The notes under the pieces: generated by a model | The model's input: the letters and a program-made list of their open reading frames with translations, nothing else | What the model was told of the DNA's origin: nothing | Databases searched by the model: none | Made by a program: the position numbers and the translations under genes | Part shown: in pieces, positions 1 through 9,273 of the stretch | How the letters are laid out: every line of letters starts with the position of its first letter | Position numbering within the stretch: position 1 is the stretch's first letter | Assembly (NCBI GenBank): GCA_024398135.1 | Contig: CP073750.1 | Coordinates: 3,410,001 to 3,474,000 of the forward strand | Source of the DNA: a bacterium SCSIO 12643 | GTDB lineage: Bacteria; Bacteroidota; Bacteroidia; Flavobacteriales_G; Salibacteraceae | Length of the DNA stretch: 64,000 nucleotides | Direction: 5' to 3'

Positions 1-1056
1 GGTTATGGTCGTATGGTGCATGATTGTAAAGAAATTCCAGCTATCTGGTTCTCTTTTGAAGGAGAGGTAGATCCAAATGAAATTGTAATTCAGATCGATG
101 AAAATGTCGTGAATCAAGATAACAATGCATTGTTTGCTTCTTTGATTATGCCAAGAGATTCTAATATTATGTATGGAGCTTTTGTAAATCAGAAGCATCA
201 TTACAGAGATGTTCCTGTGAGTTTGGCTACCGGGTATTTGGAATTTGATCCATCTGGAAGGAAATATCGAATTTCTAATCTTCAGAAGTTAAATGAGTCT
301 TCTTTCCCTGGGAATTATGTAGCATTAGATATCAAGAATTGTACTTTGGAAGGTGAAGGTAAGTTGCAGTTAACACAAAAAACCGGACGTGTTGAGGTAG
401 CAGCCGTTGGTAATTACGATTTTAATAGTATTAATCATAAAGCCACATTTGATGCGACAATGACTATAGACTTCTTGTTTGATGATGGTTTGTTAAACTT
501 AATTGTGGAAGATGCTAAAAAGTCAGAGTTAGAACCAACAGAAGAAAATCCAAATTATGAGTTGACATTGAGAGAGCTTTTGAAGAAAGAAGATGCGGAT
601 GAAATGATTAGTAAGATTGGAATGGCAAAAAATGTCAAAATTCCTGAGGAACTAAGAAAGACCATCTTTTTCTCTAAGTTGAACTTGATTTGGAATGAGG
701 AAACGTCATCTTATATTTCAAAAGGTCAAATAGGTATTGGTAATATGGGTAAGATACCTGTCAACATGATGTTTGATGGGGGAGTGGAGTTAGTTCAAAA
801 AAGAGGAGGAACAGATATTACGATCTATTTGGAAATCTCGCCTAGTAAGTGGTATATATTTAGTTACAGATCATCAACAGGTATAATGTCGGTATTCACT
901 TCGAATAAGGAGTTTATTGAGAAAATGCGTGAGATTAAGCCCGATAAGAAAAGGATTAAACGTGAAGGTGAGTTAAAACAGTATCAATATATGCCTGGCT
1001 CTAAACGTTTAAGATCACAATTCTTATTGAGATTAGAAGATGCCAATAGCAAATAA
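1..1056 (+). CDS. C-terminal part of a large protein of unknown function
   Basis: The reading frame is already open at base 1, so the gene begins before the window and only about 351 C-terminal residues are seen. The part visible is mostly beta-rich and acidic, with phrases such as LEGEGKLQLTQKTGRVEV, which suggest a solenoid or barrel-like secreted protein. There is no T9SS sorting domain at the C-terminus and no membrane segment. I do not recognise the family. A separate promoter precedes the next gene, so it probably ends its transcription unit here. It is a real gene because the frame is long and codon use matches its neighbours. Confidence 0.75.
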   Translation, partial: GYGRMVHDCKEIPAIWFSFEGEVDPNEIVIQIDENVVNQDNNALFASLIMPRDSNIMYGAFVNQKHHYRDVPVSLATGYLEFDPSGRKYRISNLQKLNESSFPGNYVALDIKNCTLEGEGKLQLTQKTGRVEVAAVGNYDFNSINHKATFDATMTIDFLFDDGLLNLIVEDAKKSELEPTEENPNYELTLRELLKKEDADEMISKIGMAKNVKIPEELRKTIFFSKLNLIWNEETSSYISKGQIGIGNMGKIPVNMMFDGGVELVQKRGGTDITIYLEISPSKWYIFSYRSSTGIMSVFTSNKEFIEKMREIKPDKKRIKREGELKQYQYMPGSKRLRSQFLLRLEDANSK

Positions 1057-1135
1057 AATTAACACTTGTAAGTGTCAGTTTCTGAGTGAAATATAAATGT
1101 AATAAACATTTTTTTGTTTATATCCTGTTTATAAC

Positions 1136-1167
1136 TTGTTCATAACTTATCATTTTACCTATATTTG
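1136..1167 (+). promoter_or_regulatory. Bacteroidetes-type promoter for the PlsY-like gene
   Basis: CTTG (TTG at 1136-1138), a 21-base spacer and TATATTTG at 1160-1167 match the Bacteroidetes consensus TTTG-N-TAnnTTTG. The ATG at 1175 lies only 7 bases after the -7 element, so the transcript would be almost leaderless. The element rules out the longer ORF start at TTG 1136. Confidence 0.55.
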
Positions 1168-1174
1168 GCCTCTC

Positions 1175-1765
1175 ATGAACGTAACTGAACTCATACTTGT
1201 TGCTTTTTTGGTGTGGCAAATTAGTGCGATGCCAATTCCTTCCTGGATTGCATCTGCATTCTTTGGAGTGGATAGCGAGGAATTCAATTCTGCTGTGGAT
1301 TGGTCTGAAAATAAGTTCTCTAAGGTGAGTGGGTATTGGAGTTATTTGGTATTTACGTTAGAATTTCTAAAAGGTTTCTTAGCCATTTCGTTGCTGGGCT
1401 TTGTGAATCAAGAACCAATATTCATTATGGGAATTCCATATGAATATCTATTAGGTTTAGTAATCATTCTAGGTCATACATTTCCTATTTATAATGAGTT
1501 CAATCGTACCAGAAGTCTGGGTGCGTATTTTGGCGTGTTTGCAGGTCTATGGTTGGTTCCAGCGATAATAGCAACAGCGCTATTTGTTTTACTTTGGATA
1601 TTCATCAAAAAAGTAAAGCTAAGCTCATTGTTTATTTCGTTAGGTATTTTGTTAATTATTACCTTTATGCAATTGGATGTGAGCACATTTGCAATTGCAG
1701 CGATCTTATCACTTTCTTTAGTGGTCAGTAATTTTCAATACAAAGTTGAGGCTGTTAAGGCTTAA
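1175..1765 (+). CDS. Degenerate PlsY-like (glycerol-3-phosphate acyltransferase family) membrane protein
   Basis: This 196-residue protein has about five or six hydrophobic segments. Three stretches resemble PlsY, the acyl-phosphate:glycerol-3-phosphate acyltransferase of phospholipid synthesis: an N-terminal segment with IPSW, the segment LEFLKGFLAI (PlsY has D-hydrophobic-KG at this point), and GHTFPIYNEFNRTRSLGAYFG, where PlsY has GHxFPxFxxFKGGKGVATxxG. The glycine-rich GGKG motif and the first-loop GSGNxGxTN motif are both missing, so it probably does not catalyse the PlsY reaction. I chose ATG 1175 because a promoter covers the upstream TTG. It is followed at once by the giant SPOR protein and is probably cotranscribed with it. 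Family assignment is by eye and moderately sure; function is unknown. Confidence 0.55.
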   Translation: MNVTELILVAFLVWQISAMPIPSWIASAFFGVDSEEFNSAVDWSENKFSKVSGYWSYLVFTLEFLKGFLAISLLGFVNQEPIFIMGIPYEYLLGLVIILGHTFPIYNEFNRTRSLGAYFGVFAGLWLVPAIIATALFVLLWIFIKKVKLSSLFISLGILLIITFMQLDVSTFAIAAILSLSLVVSNFQYKVEAVKA

Positions 1766-1804
1766 GTGCTTTTCTTTGTAGCATTAACATTGACCGATTT
1801 CCGT

Positions 1805-4800
1805 ATGTCTCAAGTTTACCGAGAATATCATCACAAACTATTGATTATAATATTTTTATTGTTGTCCATTCCAGTAATTGGACAAGATAAAGATGTGGAG
1901 GATGTGAAGAAAAGAGCGAGTGAATTTTTTGAGCAGGAAGATTATTCTCAGGCAAAAGAATTATACTCACAATTAGTTTCATTATACCCTAAAGATGAAA
2001 ACTTCAATTACCGATTTGGTGCTTGTTTGTTATTTGTAGATGAGGACAAAACCTACCCACTTAAGTTTTTGGAATATGCAGTAAGTCGCCCGAATGTAGA
2101 TGACGAAGCTTTTTATTTTTTAGGTAAAGGATATCATTACAACTACAGGTTTGATGAGGCCATTCGATATTTTGAAAAATATAAAAGCAAAACAGCAGAC
2201 CTAAAGGAAAAAAAATATGATGTAGATAGTCAAATTCGTTTTTGTCAGAATGGAAAAAAACTCATGCGTGATGTGAACAGCCCCAGAGTAATTTCAAAAA
2301 AGAGAGTGGGGAGGAATGAGTTCTTTACATCTTTTAAAATGTCCGAGATTGGAGGACGTACGCTATTTGCGCCTAAAGAGCTGCAGTCATCTGTAGATAA
2401 GAAAAAGGGCTATACACCGGTCATGTACCGAAACAGTAATAGTGATATCATTTTTTTTACCAGTTATGGGCCGAATGAAAAGAATGGGATTGATATTTAT
2501 AGTGTTACGGTACAGGTAACAGGTGAATTATCTAAACCGGTTAGATTACCTGAAACGATTAATACTGAATATGATGAAGGGTTTCCGTTTTTTACAGAAG
2601 AACAGGATGTGTTCTACTTTTCATCAAAAGGACATAATAGTATGGGAGGGTATGATTTGTTTAAAGCGGATTACAATGCATCCTCTCAGTATTTTGGAAA
2701 TGTGGTAAATCTGGATTATGCGATTAACACACCAGATGATGATTTGATGTATGCAGATTTAGGAGGTGAAGGGATTGCATATTTTGCGTCTAACCGAAAT
2801 TGTGGAAAAGGAGAAGTATATGTGTATCAGATTAATTCAAGTTTGGAAAGATTTGAAATTGCTGCGTTATCAGGTATTTTCTCATCTCCGTCTACAAAAT
2901 CATGTAAGATCACCGTAGAAGATCTGGATGATCATATGATTATTGGAGCATTCAATACGGATAAGAATTCAGGGGAATATCTTATGCGTTTAAAAAATGG
3001 CGGACGTTATAAGTTTTTAGTGGAACCATATGGTAGTAATGTGGCATATCAGGGAAGAGTAGAATTACCTGATTTGGCAGAAATGAAACTATTGAAGCAA
3101 GAGATTGAGATTGTTGTAGATGGTGAAAATGAAAAATTGATCATTCGTAATTTATTTGAAGAAAGCCCTACCGAGGAAGATGCCAAGTTATTAGCACAGG
3201 TTTTAATTGAGGAAGCGGATATTGAAGAAGAAAAAGCTCCTGAAATCACGATTTCTGGAGCGGAAATGTCTGATATTGTAAAGACGGATAAAGAAAAATT
3301 AGAATCTTATTTAGGAGATCTTAGAGCCAAAAGTCAGGTAAGTTATCACCTGGCCAATCAAAAAAGAGAGTTGGCGCAAAAAGATCTGGAGATGGCGGAG
3401 CAGCTAGAATCTCAAGTGAGCTTGAACGATAACTCAGAAGAAAATCTTCAGAAGCAGGAAGAGTTAACTCAGCTTATGAAAGACGCAAAGACACATTCGT
3501 TGGAAGCGGAAGCTGCGTTTAACATTGGAAAGAATTTAGAAGCGCAGGCAGGTGATGTTGAGAAGCAATTAAATAAGTATGATGGTTACATTGTACGTAT
3601 CGATAATGCCAATGATGAAGGATTGAGTGATAAAGTAGAAGAATTGTTTCAGCAATATAAGGTGGATGAAGAGATGCAAATTCCGGATGGACCTGATGCA
3701 GAACTCAGGGAGTCGCTGGAAAATGAAAGAGAGCAGGTAAGTTCATACATTAAAAAAGCAGAGAATATTACCGTTCAACAAAATGATATTCGAGAGGATA
3801 TATCTTTCGCTAAGGCAGAATTGAAAGCCACTAAGAAGAAAAAGGAAAAGGAAATCATCCAACAAAAAATAGATGGATTATACGAAGAGTTAGCCCCTTT
3901 GGAAAATCAAAAGGAAGAATTATATGAGAAGTCCAGAGCACATGAAATGTTGGCTTTGAAATATGAAAATGAATTGGATGCGATGTCTGAAGTGGCTAAA
4001 AGTCATGAAATGAACCCTGAAGTAGATAAAGCCTCGGAGGAGCAAAAGGATGCGCTGATTAATTCAATTGTAGCAACTAATGAAGAAATTATTGCTTTAG
4101 AAAGTAGTACCTCTGATAAGATTAAAAATGAAGGGGGGATAACTCCTGATACAGATAGTGAAGAGGGTGAATCGACCGCTGAAAATAATGAAAGTGAGAC
4201 AGCTGAAGGGAATACCGGAGAAACGGAAGTCGGATTAACAGCAGAGAATAATGAAGGAGAGAATTCAACAGAAAGTGAAGAAGTGAATGTTGAAGGAACT
4301 GCGTCATCGGAAGTGGCTGCCGTGGATGGGCAGGATTTGATTGATGAATTACCAGAGGATTCAGCTTCGGTTGAAGAAAACGCAATTGCAAATGAAGAGC
4401 ATACGGAATTAGCGGAAAACAACTCTGAATCTAACGTTGAAGAAGCAAATTCTGAAAATACAAGTGAAGAATCGGGTTCAGCAAATTCAGAATCCGAATC
4501 GTCTCCTTTAAGCGATAATGATGTTTTTGAATATACAGCAGAATATGAATCGCCTAGTGATAATGTTGTTGAAGTAGGTGGTACAGTTATTCCGCTAGAT
4601 ATTACTTCGAATACTGGGAAACGAGAGTATAAAGTCGAAGAGTTAAAAGATGCAGAAGTTGTTCTGGATGAGTCATCATATAACGAAGATTTTAAGAATG
4701 ACTATGAAGAAGTGAAGCAAATTGAAGATTCTTATGAAAAAGCAAAACAAACCCAGAGTATCAATTATGATTGGGTTGTTGCAATTGAGAAGGAAGTTGC

Positions 4801-7705
4801 GGAGTTAAGTTATGCAAAAACTCAAACCGATAACGAAATTTATAAATCCAGAATTAATGATAAAATCCAGGATTTAAACAGTCAAGCTGCACAGAAACGT
4901 AATTTCATGGCATTGAATGCACGTATTATTAAGCAGCTTGAAAGTCAAAGTCAGGAAACTGCTGAGAATGCGAATGAAGATAATCAGGGAGGGGAGTCAG
5001 AGAATACTGCGGGAAATACAGAAGTAGTTGAAGAAACTGAAACCGAAAATGGTAATGTTGGAACGGAAGAGATTGTAGAAAATTCTGGTGGAGTAAATGT
5101 TGGCGTTGTAGTACCTGTAGGAGGTGCAGGTGAATCTGAAGGTGGATCAACTACTAATACCATTGAAGAAGGAGAAAAATCAAATTCAGAAAATATTGCA
5201 GAAAATAATCTAGAGACGGAAAATTCTGAAGTTGGGGGAAATAATTCAGAAGAAAATGAATTAGCTGAAAACAATGAGAATACTGAAACGGAGGAATCTG
5301 CTTCTACGGAAAACAATACTGAAAGTAATAGTGGCGCAGTGGAATCCGAAAACTCTGAAAATGTAGAAGGGTCATCTGAAAATATCACTGAAAATCAAGA
5401 AACGAGTGCATCAGAGGAATCTGAGTTAGCTGGTGAGGAATCCACTGAAGAGGAGAATATTGTTGAAAATACTGAAGAGGGAAGAGTTGAAACCACTAAT
5501 GAGGAGAGTAGTGCAGAAACATCACCTGCGGTATCTATTTCAAACGAAGAAATAGTTCCGATTACAATTGCGAGTATTGATGAAAGAAACTCAAACATTG
5601 AAGAGGAGGAAGCAAGTGTTGAAGTCATAGAGAAGGTAGAAGCTGAAAAAGTGGATCAAACGAATGTGGTTGCGGAAAAGGAATCCACTGTGGATAATTT
5701 GAATACCGAATTAGAATTAACCAAAAAGAAGAAAGACAGGAGAGCTCTTGAACAAAGACTGTTAGTTGCGCAAGCGGAAGTGGAATATGAGCAGAAGAAA
5801 ATGCAAATGATAGAAATGAAAACTTCTGAAATTCAAACAGCAGAAGAATCTATCAAAGCAAACCCACTAAGCGAACGACCTTCAGAGGCAAAATATCAGG
5901 AAGCAAGATCATACGAATTAAAAGCAGATAATCTTCAAATGGAGTTGGATGAACTGGAAGAAAAGTTGAATCAAACGAAAAAGAAGAAGCATAGAAGAGT
6001 TATTGAAGCGGAAATTCAAGATGTAAGAAAAGAATTGAAGTTAAGTCAAATCAGTGCTGAAGTGGCGAAAGAAACCGCTATGGAAATGGAAGAGGTGGAG
6101 ATTTTGACACTGAAGAAACATACGGCTTATGGTAAAGAGGAGATGGTGAAGCTACCTGAAATAGAAAGAGAGCTAACCGAAGAAGAGGAAGAAAGTGTAA
6201 AACAAATGGATGCCTATGTAACCTACAAAGAAGCCAAAGACGATTTCGATAAGCAAATCGCTGAAGCGGATGTTTTATATCAATCTGGGGTAAAGAAGAA
6301 TGAGGAAGCTATTGCTTTAAACAATGAGATTAAATTGTTGAATGAAGGGTTGGATTTATTGCCTAGAGAAGAGCAGGATTCTTTAAGAATGCTGATTGTA
6401 GATAAAAAACAAACTCAGAAAAAGTTGATTGCAGAGGCGGATGTATTCTATCAACAATCTAAGAAAATTAAAAATGAAGCATATTTTAATTTGAATGAAG
6501 CCAATTCGGAGTTATTGACCATAGATGATAATCAGGAAAAAACTCAAATTTTAGCACTACTTTCAGGTAAAGTAAAAGAAGAAGTACCAACATATGATTC
6601 AACGGATATTGATGCAATACCAACGAATTTGGTACAAGATATTTTTGTGGATTCAGATACTACATTCTATAGCGAGACGAAACCAATTCCTGTGGATGTA
6701 CAATTGCCTAAAGGAGTTATTTTAAAAGTACAAATAGGAGCATTTAGAAATCCAATTAGACAAGAAACCTTTAAAGGCTTTGCTCCTATTGTTGGAGAAA
6801 GAACGTCATCTGGCTTGACCAGATATACAGCGGGTTTATTTAAGGATTTCGAATCTGTAAATGCAGCTAAAGACGGAATTCGCGCAAAAGGCTATAGTGA
6901 TGCATTTGTGGTGGCTTATTTAAATGGACAGCGTATTTCGATCGCAGAGGCTAGAAGACTATTGGCAGGTGAGATTTCAGAAGATCAGGTAGCAACAACG
7001 CAAACTGTTCCGGTACAACAAGTGCCTCAATCGGATGTAAGTGTTCCTGTACAAACTGTTCAAAGTACTTTTATCAATGTTGAAGAACAAGATGTTCAAG
7101 TATCTGATGTCAACGAAAGAGGAGAGTTGTATTTCACTGTTCAGGTAGGGGTGTATTCTGTGAATGTTTCGCCAAGAACGGTTTTAAGTCTGTCCCCTTT
7201 AAATCAGGAAAGAATCCCGAACAATTTGGTGAGATATTCCAGTGGAGTATATGGTAGTTTATCTCAGGCTATAGTTGCAAGGAATCTAATCGTTCAAAAT
7301 GGCATTAGTGATGCATTCGTTACCGCATACTACCAGGGGGAAAGAATTACAATTACCAGGGCGAAAGAATTAGCAGGTTCAGGTGTGACGTCAACACCAT
7401 CGAACAATACAAATTCAAGTACTCCAATAACGCAGCCGCAACCAACGCAAACACAATCTCAAAATACAAATACAACATCAGATGTATCTTATTTTGTTCA
7501 GGTAGGTCCATATACGGGGTCAATTCCTGTGGATCAGGCTAGAATAATTTTAGGATTAAGCTCATATGGGGTGATTGTTGAAAAAAATAATGATGCTACT
7601 TTATATAAAATTGGTAATTTTACGAGCCGCAGTGAAGCAGATGCTTTACGTGAGGATTTAGTTTCTAAAGGGTTAGTTGATCCAATTGTAGTAGAAAGTG
7701 AATAG
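1805..7705 (+). CDS. Giant TPR/PD40/coiled-coil protein with three C-terminal SPOR-like domains
   Basis: About 1966 residues. A signal peptide (about 1-27, ending VIGQ) is followed by TPR-like helices (about 30-150) and a PD40 beta-propeller (about 180-370, with FFSSKGHNSMGGYDLF). Long charged coiled coils then alternate with E/N/S-rich low-complexity linkers (bases about 4100-4600 and 4920-5560). The C-terminus has three SPOR-like repeats, each opening with a phrase like KVQIGAF, TVQVGVY or FVQVGPY (bases about 6715-6985, 7125-7380, 7485-7702). The TPR-PD40 front resembles PorE of the type IX secretion system, but OmpA is replaced by SPOR-like domains, which in other proteins bind peptidoglycan stripped of stem peptides. 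I infer a periplasmic, wall-contacting scaffold. Start ATG 1805 is preferred over GTG 1766 because the signal peptide follows it directly. The stop overlaps clpS by 8 bases. Confidence 0.85.
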   Translation: MSQVYREYHHKLLIIIFLLLSIPVIGQDKDVEDVKKRASEFFEQEDYSQAKELYSQLVSLYPKDENFNYRFGACLLFVDEDKTYPLKFLEYAVSRPNVDDEAFYFLGKGYHYNYRFDEAIRYFEKYKSKTADLKEKKYDVDSQIRFCQNGKKLMRDVNSPRVISKKRVGRNEFFTSFKMSEIGGRTLFAPKELQSSVDKKKGYTPVMYRNSNSDIIFFTSYGPNEKNGIDIYSVTVQVTGELSKPVRLPETINTEYDEGFPFFTEEQDVFYFSSKGHNSMGGYDLFKADYNASSQYFGNVVNLDYAINTPDDDLMYADLGGEGIAYFASNRNCGKGEVYVYQINSSLERFEIAALSGIFSSPSTKSCKITVEDLDDHMIIGAFNTDKNSGEYLMRLKNGGRYKFLVEPYGSNVAYQGRVELPDLAEMKLLKQEIEIVVDGENEKLIIRNLFEESPTEEDAKLLAQVLIEEADIEEEKAPEITISGAEMSDIVKTDKEKLESYLGDLRAKSQVSYHLANQKRELAQKDLEMAEQLESQVSLNDNSEENLQKQEELTQLMKDAKTHSLEAEAAFNIGKNLEAQAGDVEKQLNKYDGYIVRIDNANDEGLSDKVEELFQQYKVDEEMQIPDGPDAELRESLENEREQVSSYIKKAENITVQQNDIREDISFAKAELKATKKKKEKEIIQQKIDGLYEELAPLENQKEELYEKSRAHEMLALKYENELDAMSEVAKSHEMNPEVDKASEEQKDALINSIVATNEEIIALESSTSDKIKNEGGITPDTDSEEGESTAENNESETAEGNTGETEVGLTAENNEGENSTESEEVNVEGTASSEVAAVDGQDLIDELPEDSASVEENAIANEEHTELAENNSESNVEEANSENTSEESGSANSESESSPLSDNDVFEYTAEYESPSDNVVEVGGTVIPLDITSNTGKREYKVEELKDAEVVLDESSYNEDFKNDYEEVKQIEDSYEKAKQTQSINYDWVVAIEKEVAELSYAKTQTDNEIYKSRINDKIQDLNSQAAQKRNFMALNARIIKQLESQSQETAENANEDNQGGESENTAGNTEVVEETETENGNVGTEEIVENSGGVNVGVVVPVGGAGESEGGSTTNTIEEGEKSNSENIAENNLETENSEVGGNNSEENELAENNENTETEESASTENNTESNSGAVESENSENVEGSSENITENQETSASEESELAGEESTEEENIVENTEEGRVETTNEESSAETSPAVSISNEEIVPITIASIDERNSNIEEEEASVEVIEKVEAEKVDQTNVVAEKESTVDNLNTELELTKKKKDRRALEQRLLVAQAEVEYEQKKMQMIEMKTSEIQTAEESIKANPLSERPSEAKYQEARSYELKADNLQMELDELEEKLNQTKKKKHRRVIEAEIQDVRKELKLSQISAEVAKETAMEMEEVEILTLKKHTAYGKEEMVKLPEIERELTEEEEESVKQMDAYVTYKEAKDDFDKQIAEADVLYQSGVKKNEEAIALNNEIKLLNEGLDLLPREEQDSLRMLIVDKKQTQKKLIAEADVFYQQSKKIKNEAYFNLNEANSELLTIDDNQEKTQILALLSGKVKEEVPTYDSTDIDAIPTNLVQDIFVDSDTTFYSETKPIPVDVQLPKGVILKVQIGAFRNPIRQETFKGFAPIVGERTSSGLTRYTAGLFKDFESVNAAKDGIRAKGYSDAFVVAYLNGQRISIAEARRLLAGEISEDQVATTQTVPVQQVPQSDVSVPVQTVQSTFINVEEQDVQVSDVNERGELYFTVQVGVYSVNVSPRTVLSLSPLNQERIPNNLVRYSSGVYGSLSQAIVARNLIVQNGISDAFVTAYYQGERITITRAKELAGSGVTSTPSNNTNSSTPITQPQPTQTQSQNTNTTSDVSYFVQVGPYTGSIPVDQARIILGLSSYGVIVEKNNDATLYKIGNFTSRSEADALREDLVSKGLVDPIVVESE

Positions 7706-8012
7706 GAGTAAGTATATAATTAGAGATGTTTTTGTGAATGAAAATTCACCCTTAGAGTTACCAGAAGTAGAATCAGATATATTAGTCGATGACGGGAAAA
7801 TTCTGATTTTACATAATGATGACTACAATACATTTGACCATGTGATTAAGTGTTTGGTTGAGATTTGTGACCATTCTGGAATTCAGGCAGAACAATGTGC
7901 CTATATTGTACATTACAATGGGAAATGTGATGTAATGCATGGAGAAATGTCCAAGTTAGAAATGTGTTGTAGATTGTTGAGATTAAAAGGACTTAGCGCA
8001 ACAGTAGAATGA
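7698..8012 (+). CDS. clpS: ATP-dependent Clp protease adaptor ClpS
   Basis: ClpS delivers N-degron substrates to the ClpA or ClpC unfoldase of the Clp protease in the cytoplasm. The core is clear: HNDDYNTFDHVI (the N-degron pocket region with the conserved NDxxNT), then IVHYNGKCDVMHG, then a C-terminal helix pair ending LKGLSATVE. Total 104 residues with an N-terminal extension of about 30 that is usual for the family. The GTG at 7698 overlaps the previous stop by 8 bases; a second GTG at 7734 would give a shorter N-terminus and cannot be excluded. It sits in a run of overlapping genes with an M48 protease, NfeD and FloA, so protein quality control may be the shared theme. Confidence 0.93.
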   Translation: MNRSKYIIRDVFVNENSPLELPEVESDILVDDGKILILHNDDYNTFDHVIKCLVEICDHSGIQAEQCAYIVHYNGKCDVMHGEMSKLEMCCRLLRLKGLSATVE

Positions 8013-8803
8013 GAAAGTACTTCAAATATTTTACGCTCTTAATCCTTACCAGTTGTGCAGCAGTTCCTGTAACCCATAGAAAGCAATTGAGTCTGGTTCC
8101 AGAATCAGAATTGATTAAGTCGAGTGAAGTAGCTTATCAGACCTTTTTAGATGAGAATACGGTGCTTTCTAACAATAATCCCAATACTATAATGGTAAAA
8201 CGTGTAGGGGAAAAACTTTCCCAGGCGTGTGAAGCATTTTTAAGAGATCATAGTGATATTTCAAGAATAGAAGGATTTAATTGGGAATTTAATTTGGTTC
8301 AGGATCCTCAAAAGAACGCCTGGTGTATGCCTGGAGGTAAAGTGGTCGTGTATGATGGGATATTGTCAACCACGCAAGATGAAACTGGTTTAGCGGTAGT
8401 TTTGAGCCATGAAATAGCGCATGCCATTGCCAGACATGGTAATGAACGGGTAAGTCAACAGATGTTGTCACAATATGGTGCAGCTGCAGTACAATTGTTC
8501 ATGGGATCATCAGAAGCTGGAGGTGTGGATTTATCAGGATTGTTGTTAGATGCTTATGCCACAGGGGCGCAATTGGGAATGTTGAAATTTTCAAGAGATC
8601 AGGAAACTGAAGCAGATAAAATGGGATTGGTATTTATGGAATATGCAGGGTATGATTCACAACAGGCAATAGAGTTCTGGAAAAGAATGTCGGCAGGTGG
8701 TGGAGCTGATATACCAGCTTTAATGAGTACACATCCAACTGACGAAAAACGAATAGCGGATATAGAGGCTTATATTCCGGTAGCTAAATCATATGTAAAA
8801 TAA
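8009..8803 (+). CDS. M48 family metalloprotease, lipoprotein (LoiP/YggG-like)
   Basis: A zinc metalloprotease of 264 residues with an N-terminal lipoprotein signal (hydrophobic stretch ending ILTSC, Cys at about 16), so it is expected at the inner face of the outer membrane or in the periplasm. The zinc motif HEIAH (His134 and His138) and the downstream ETEADKMG glutamate are intact, as is the late STHP motif. The family includes LoiP and BepA, which degrade or help assemble envelope proteins. It overlaps clpS by 4 bases (ATGA) and nfeD by one base (TAATG), which indicates translational coupling in one operon. Confidence 0.93.
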   Translation: MRKYFKYFTLLILTSCAAVPVTHRKQLSLVPESELIKSSEVAYQTFLDENTVLSNNNPNTIMVKRVGEKLSQACEAFLRDHSDISRIEGFNWEFNLVQDPQKNAWCMPGGKVVVYDGILSTTQDETGLAVVLSHEIAHAIARHGNERVSQQMLSQYGAAAVQLFMGSSEAGGVDLSGLLLDAYATGAQLGMLKFSRDQETEADKMGLVFMEYAGYDSQQAIEFWKRMSAGGGADIPALMSTHPTDEKRIADIEAYIPVAKSYVK

Positions 8804-9267
8804 TGGATATTTGGATTGCAGTAGTCTTGGTGGTATTTGGAATAATATTCCTATTACTTGAAATTTTTGTTTTTCCTGGAATTGGAGTTACAGGTATCGT
8901 TGGGACTATATCTCTGATTGCCGGAGTAGTTATCGCATTTAATCAGGGAACAGAAATGGGGATGTATACCCTGGGAGGTGTGATGTTGAGTGTTGGAGTG
9001 CTCATTTATATATCCGTTAAAACCGATACAATGTCCAAAATGGCCTTATTGAAGAATATAGATTCGAAAGTAGAGATGAATGAAATGAACAAACTCAAAG
9101 TGGGTGAAGAAGGTATTACGGTTTCCAGATTGGCTCCAATGGGTAAAGCCAGATTTGGTAATGTTTATACTGAAGTTTCATCCTGGGAAGGGTTTGTAGA
9201 TGAAAACACTCCCATTCGAATAGAGAAGTTTATTGATAATACTATTTTTGTTTCACCCATAATTTAA
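8803..9267 (+). CDS. NfeD family membrane protein
   Basis: 154 residues. Three hydrophobic segments fill residues about 3-72, followed by a soluble OB-fold-like C-terminal domain (GEEGITVSRLAPMGKARFG, then IRIEKFIDNTIFV). This is the short NfeD form without the ClpP-like protease domain. NfeD proteins pair with flotillin/stomatin proteins and are thought to help form membrane microdomains. The gene overlaps the M48 protease stop by one base and lies 6 bases before floA, the expected partner order. Confidence 0.9.
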   Translation: MDIWIAVVLVVFGIIFLLLEIFVFPGIGVTGIVGTISLIAGVVIAFNQGTEMGMYTLGGVMLSVGVLIYISVKTDTMSKMALLKNIDSKVEMNEMNKLKVGEEGITVSRLAPMGKARFGNVYTEVSSWEGFVDENTPIRIEKFIDNTIFVSPII

Positions 9268-9273
9268 ACGACT

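Noticed and set aside
1062-1075. Short palindrome ACACTTGTAAGTGT after the first gene
   Set aside because: Only 6-base arms around a 2-base centre and no U-run; not enough for a terminator or operator claim.
4003-5628. Long Ser- and Phe-rich open frames on the minus strand inside the giant gene
   Set aside because: They mirror the GAA/TCT-rich E/S/N linkers of the plus-strand gene and have no start signals or homology; shadows.
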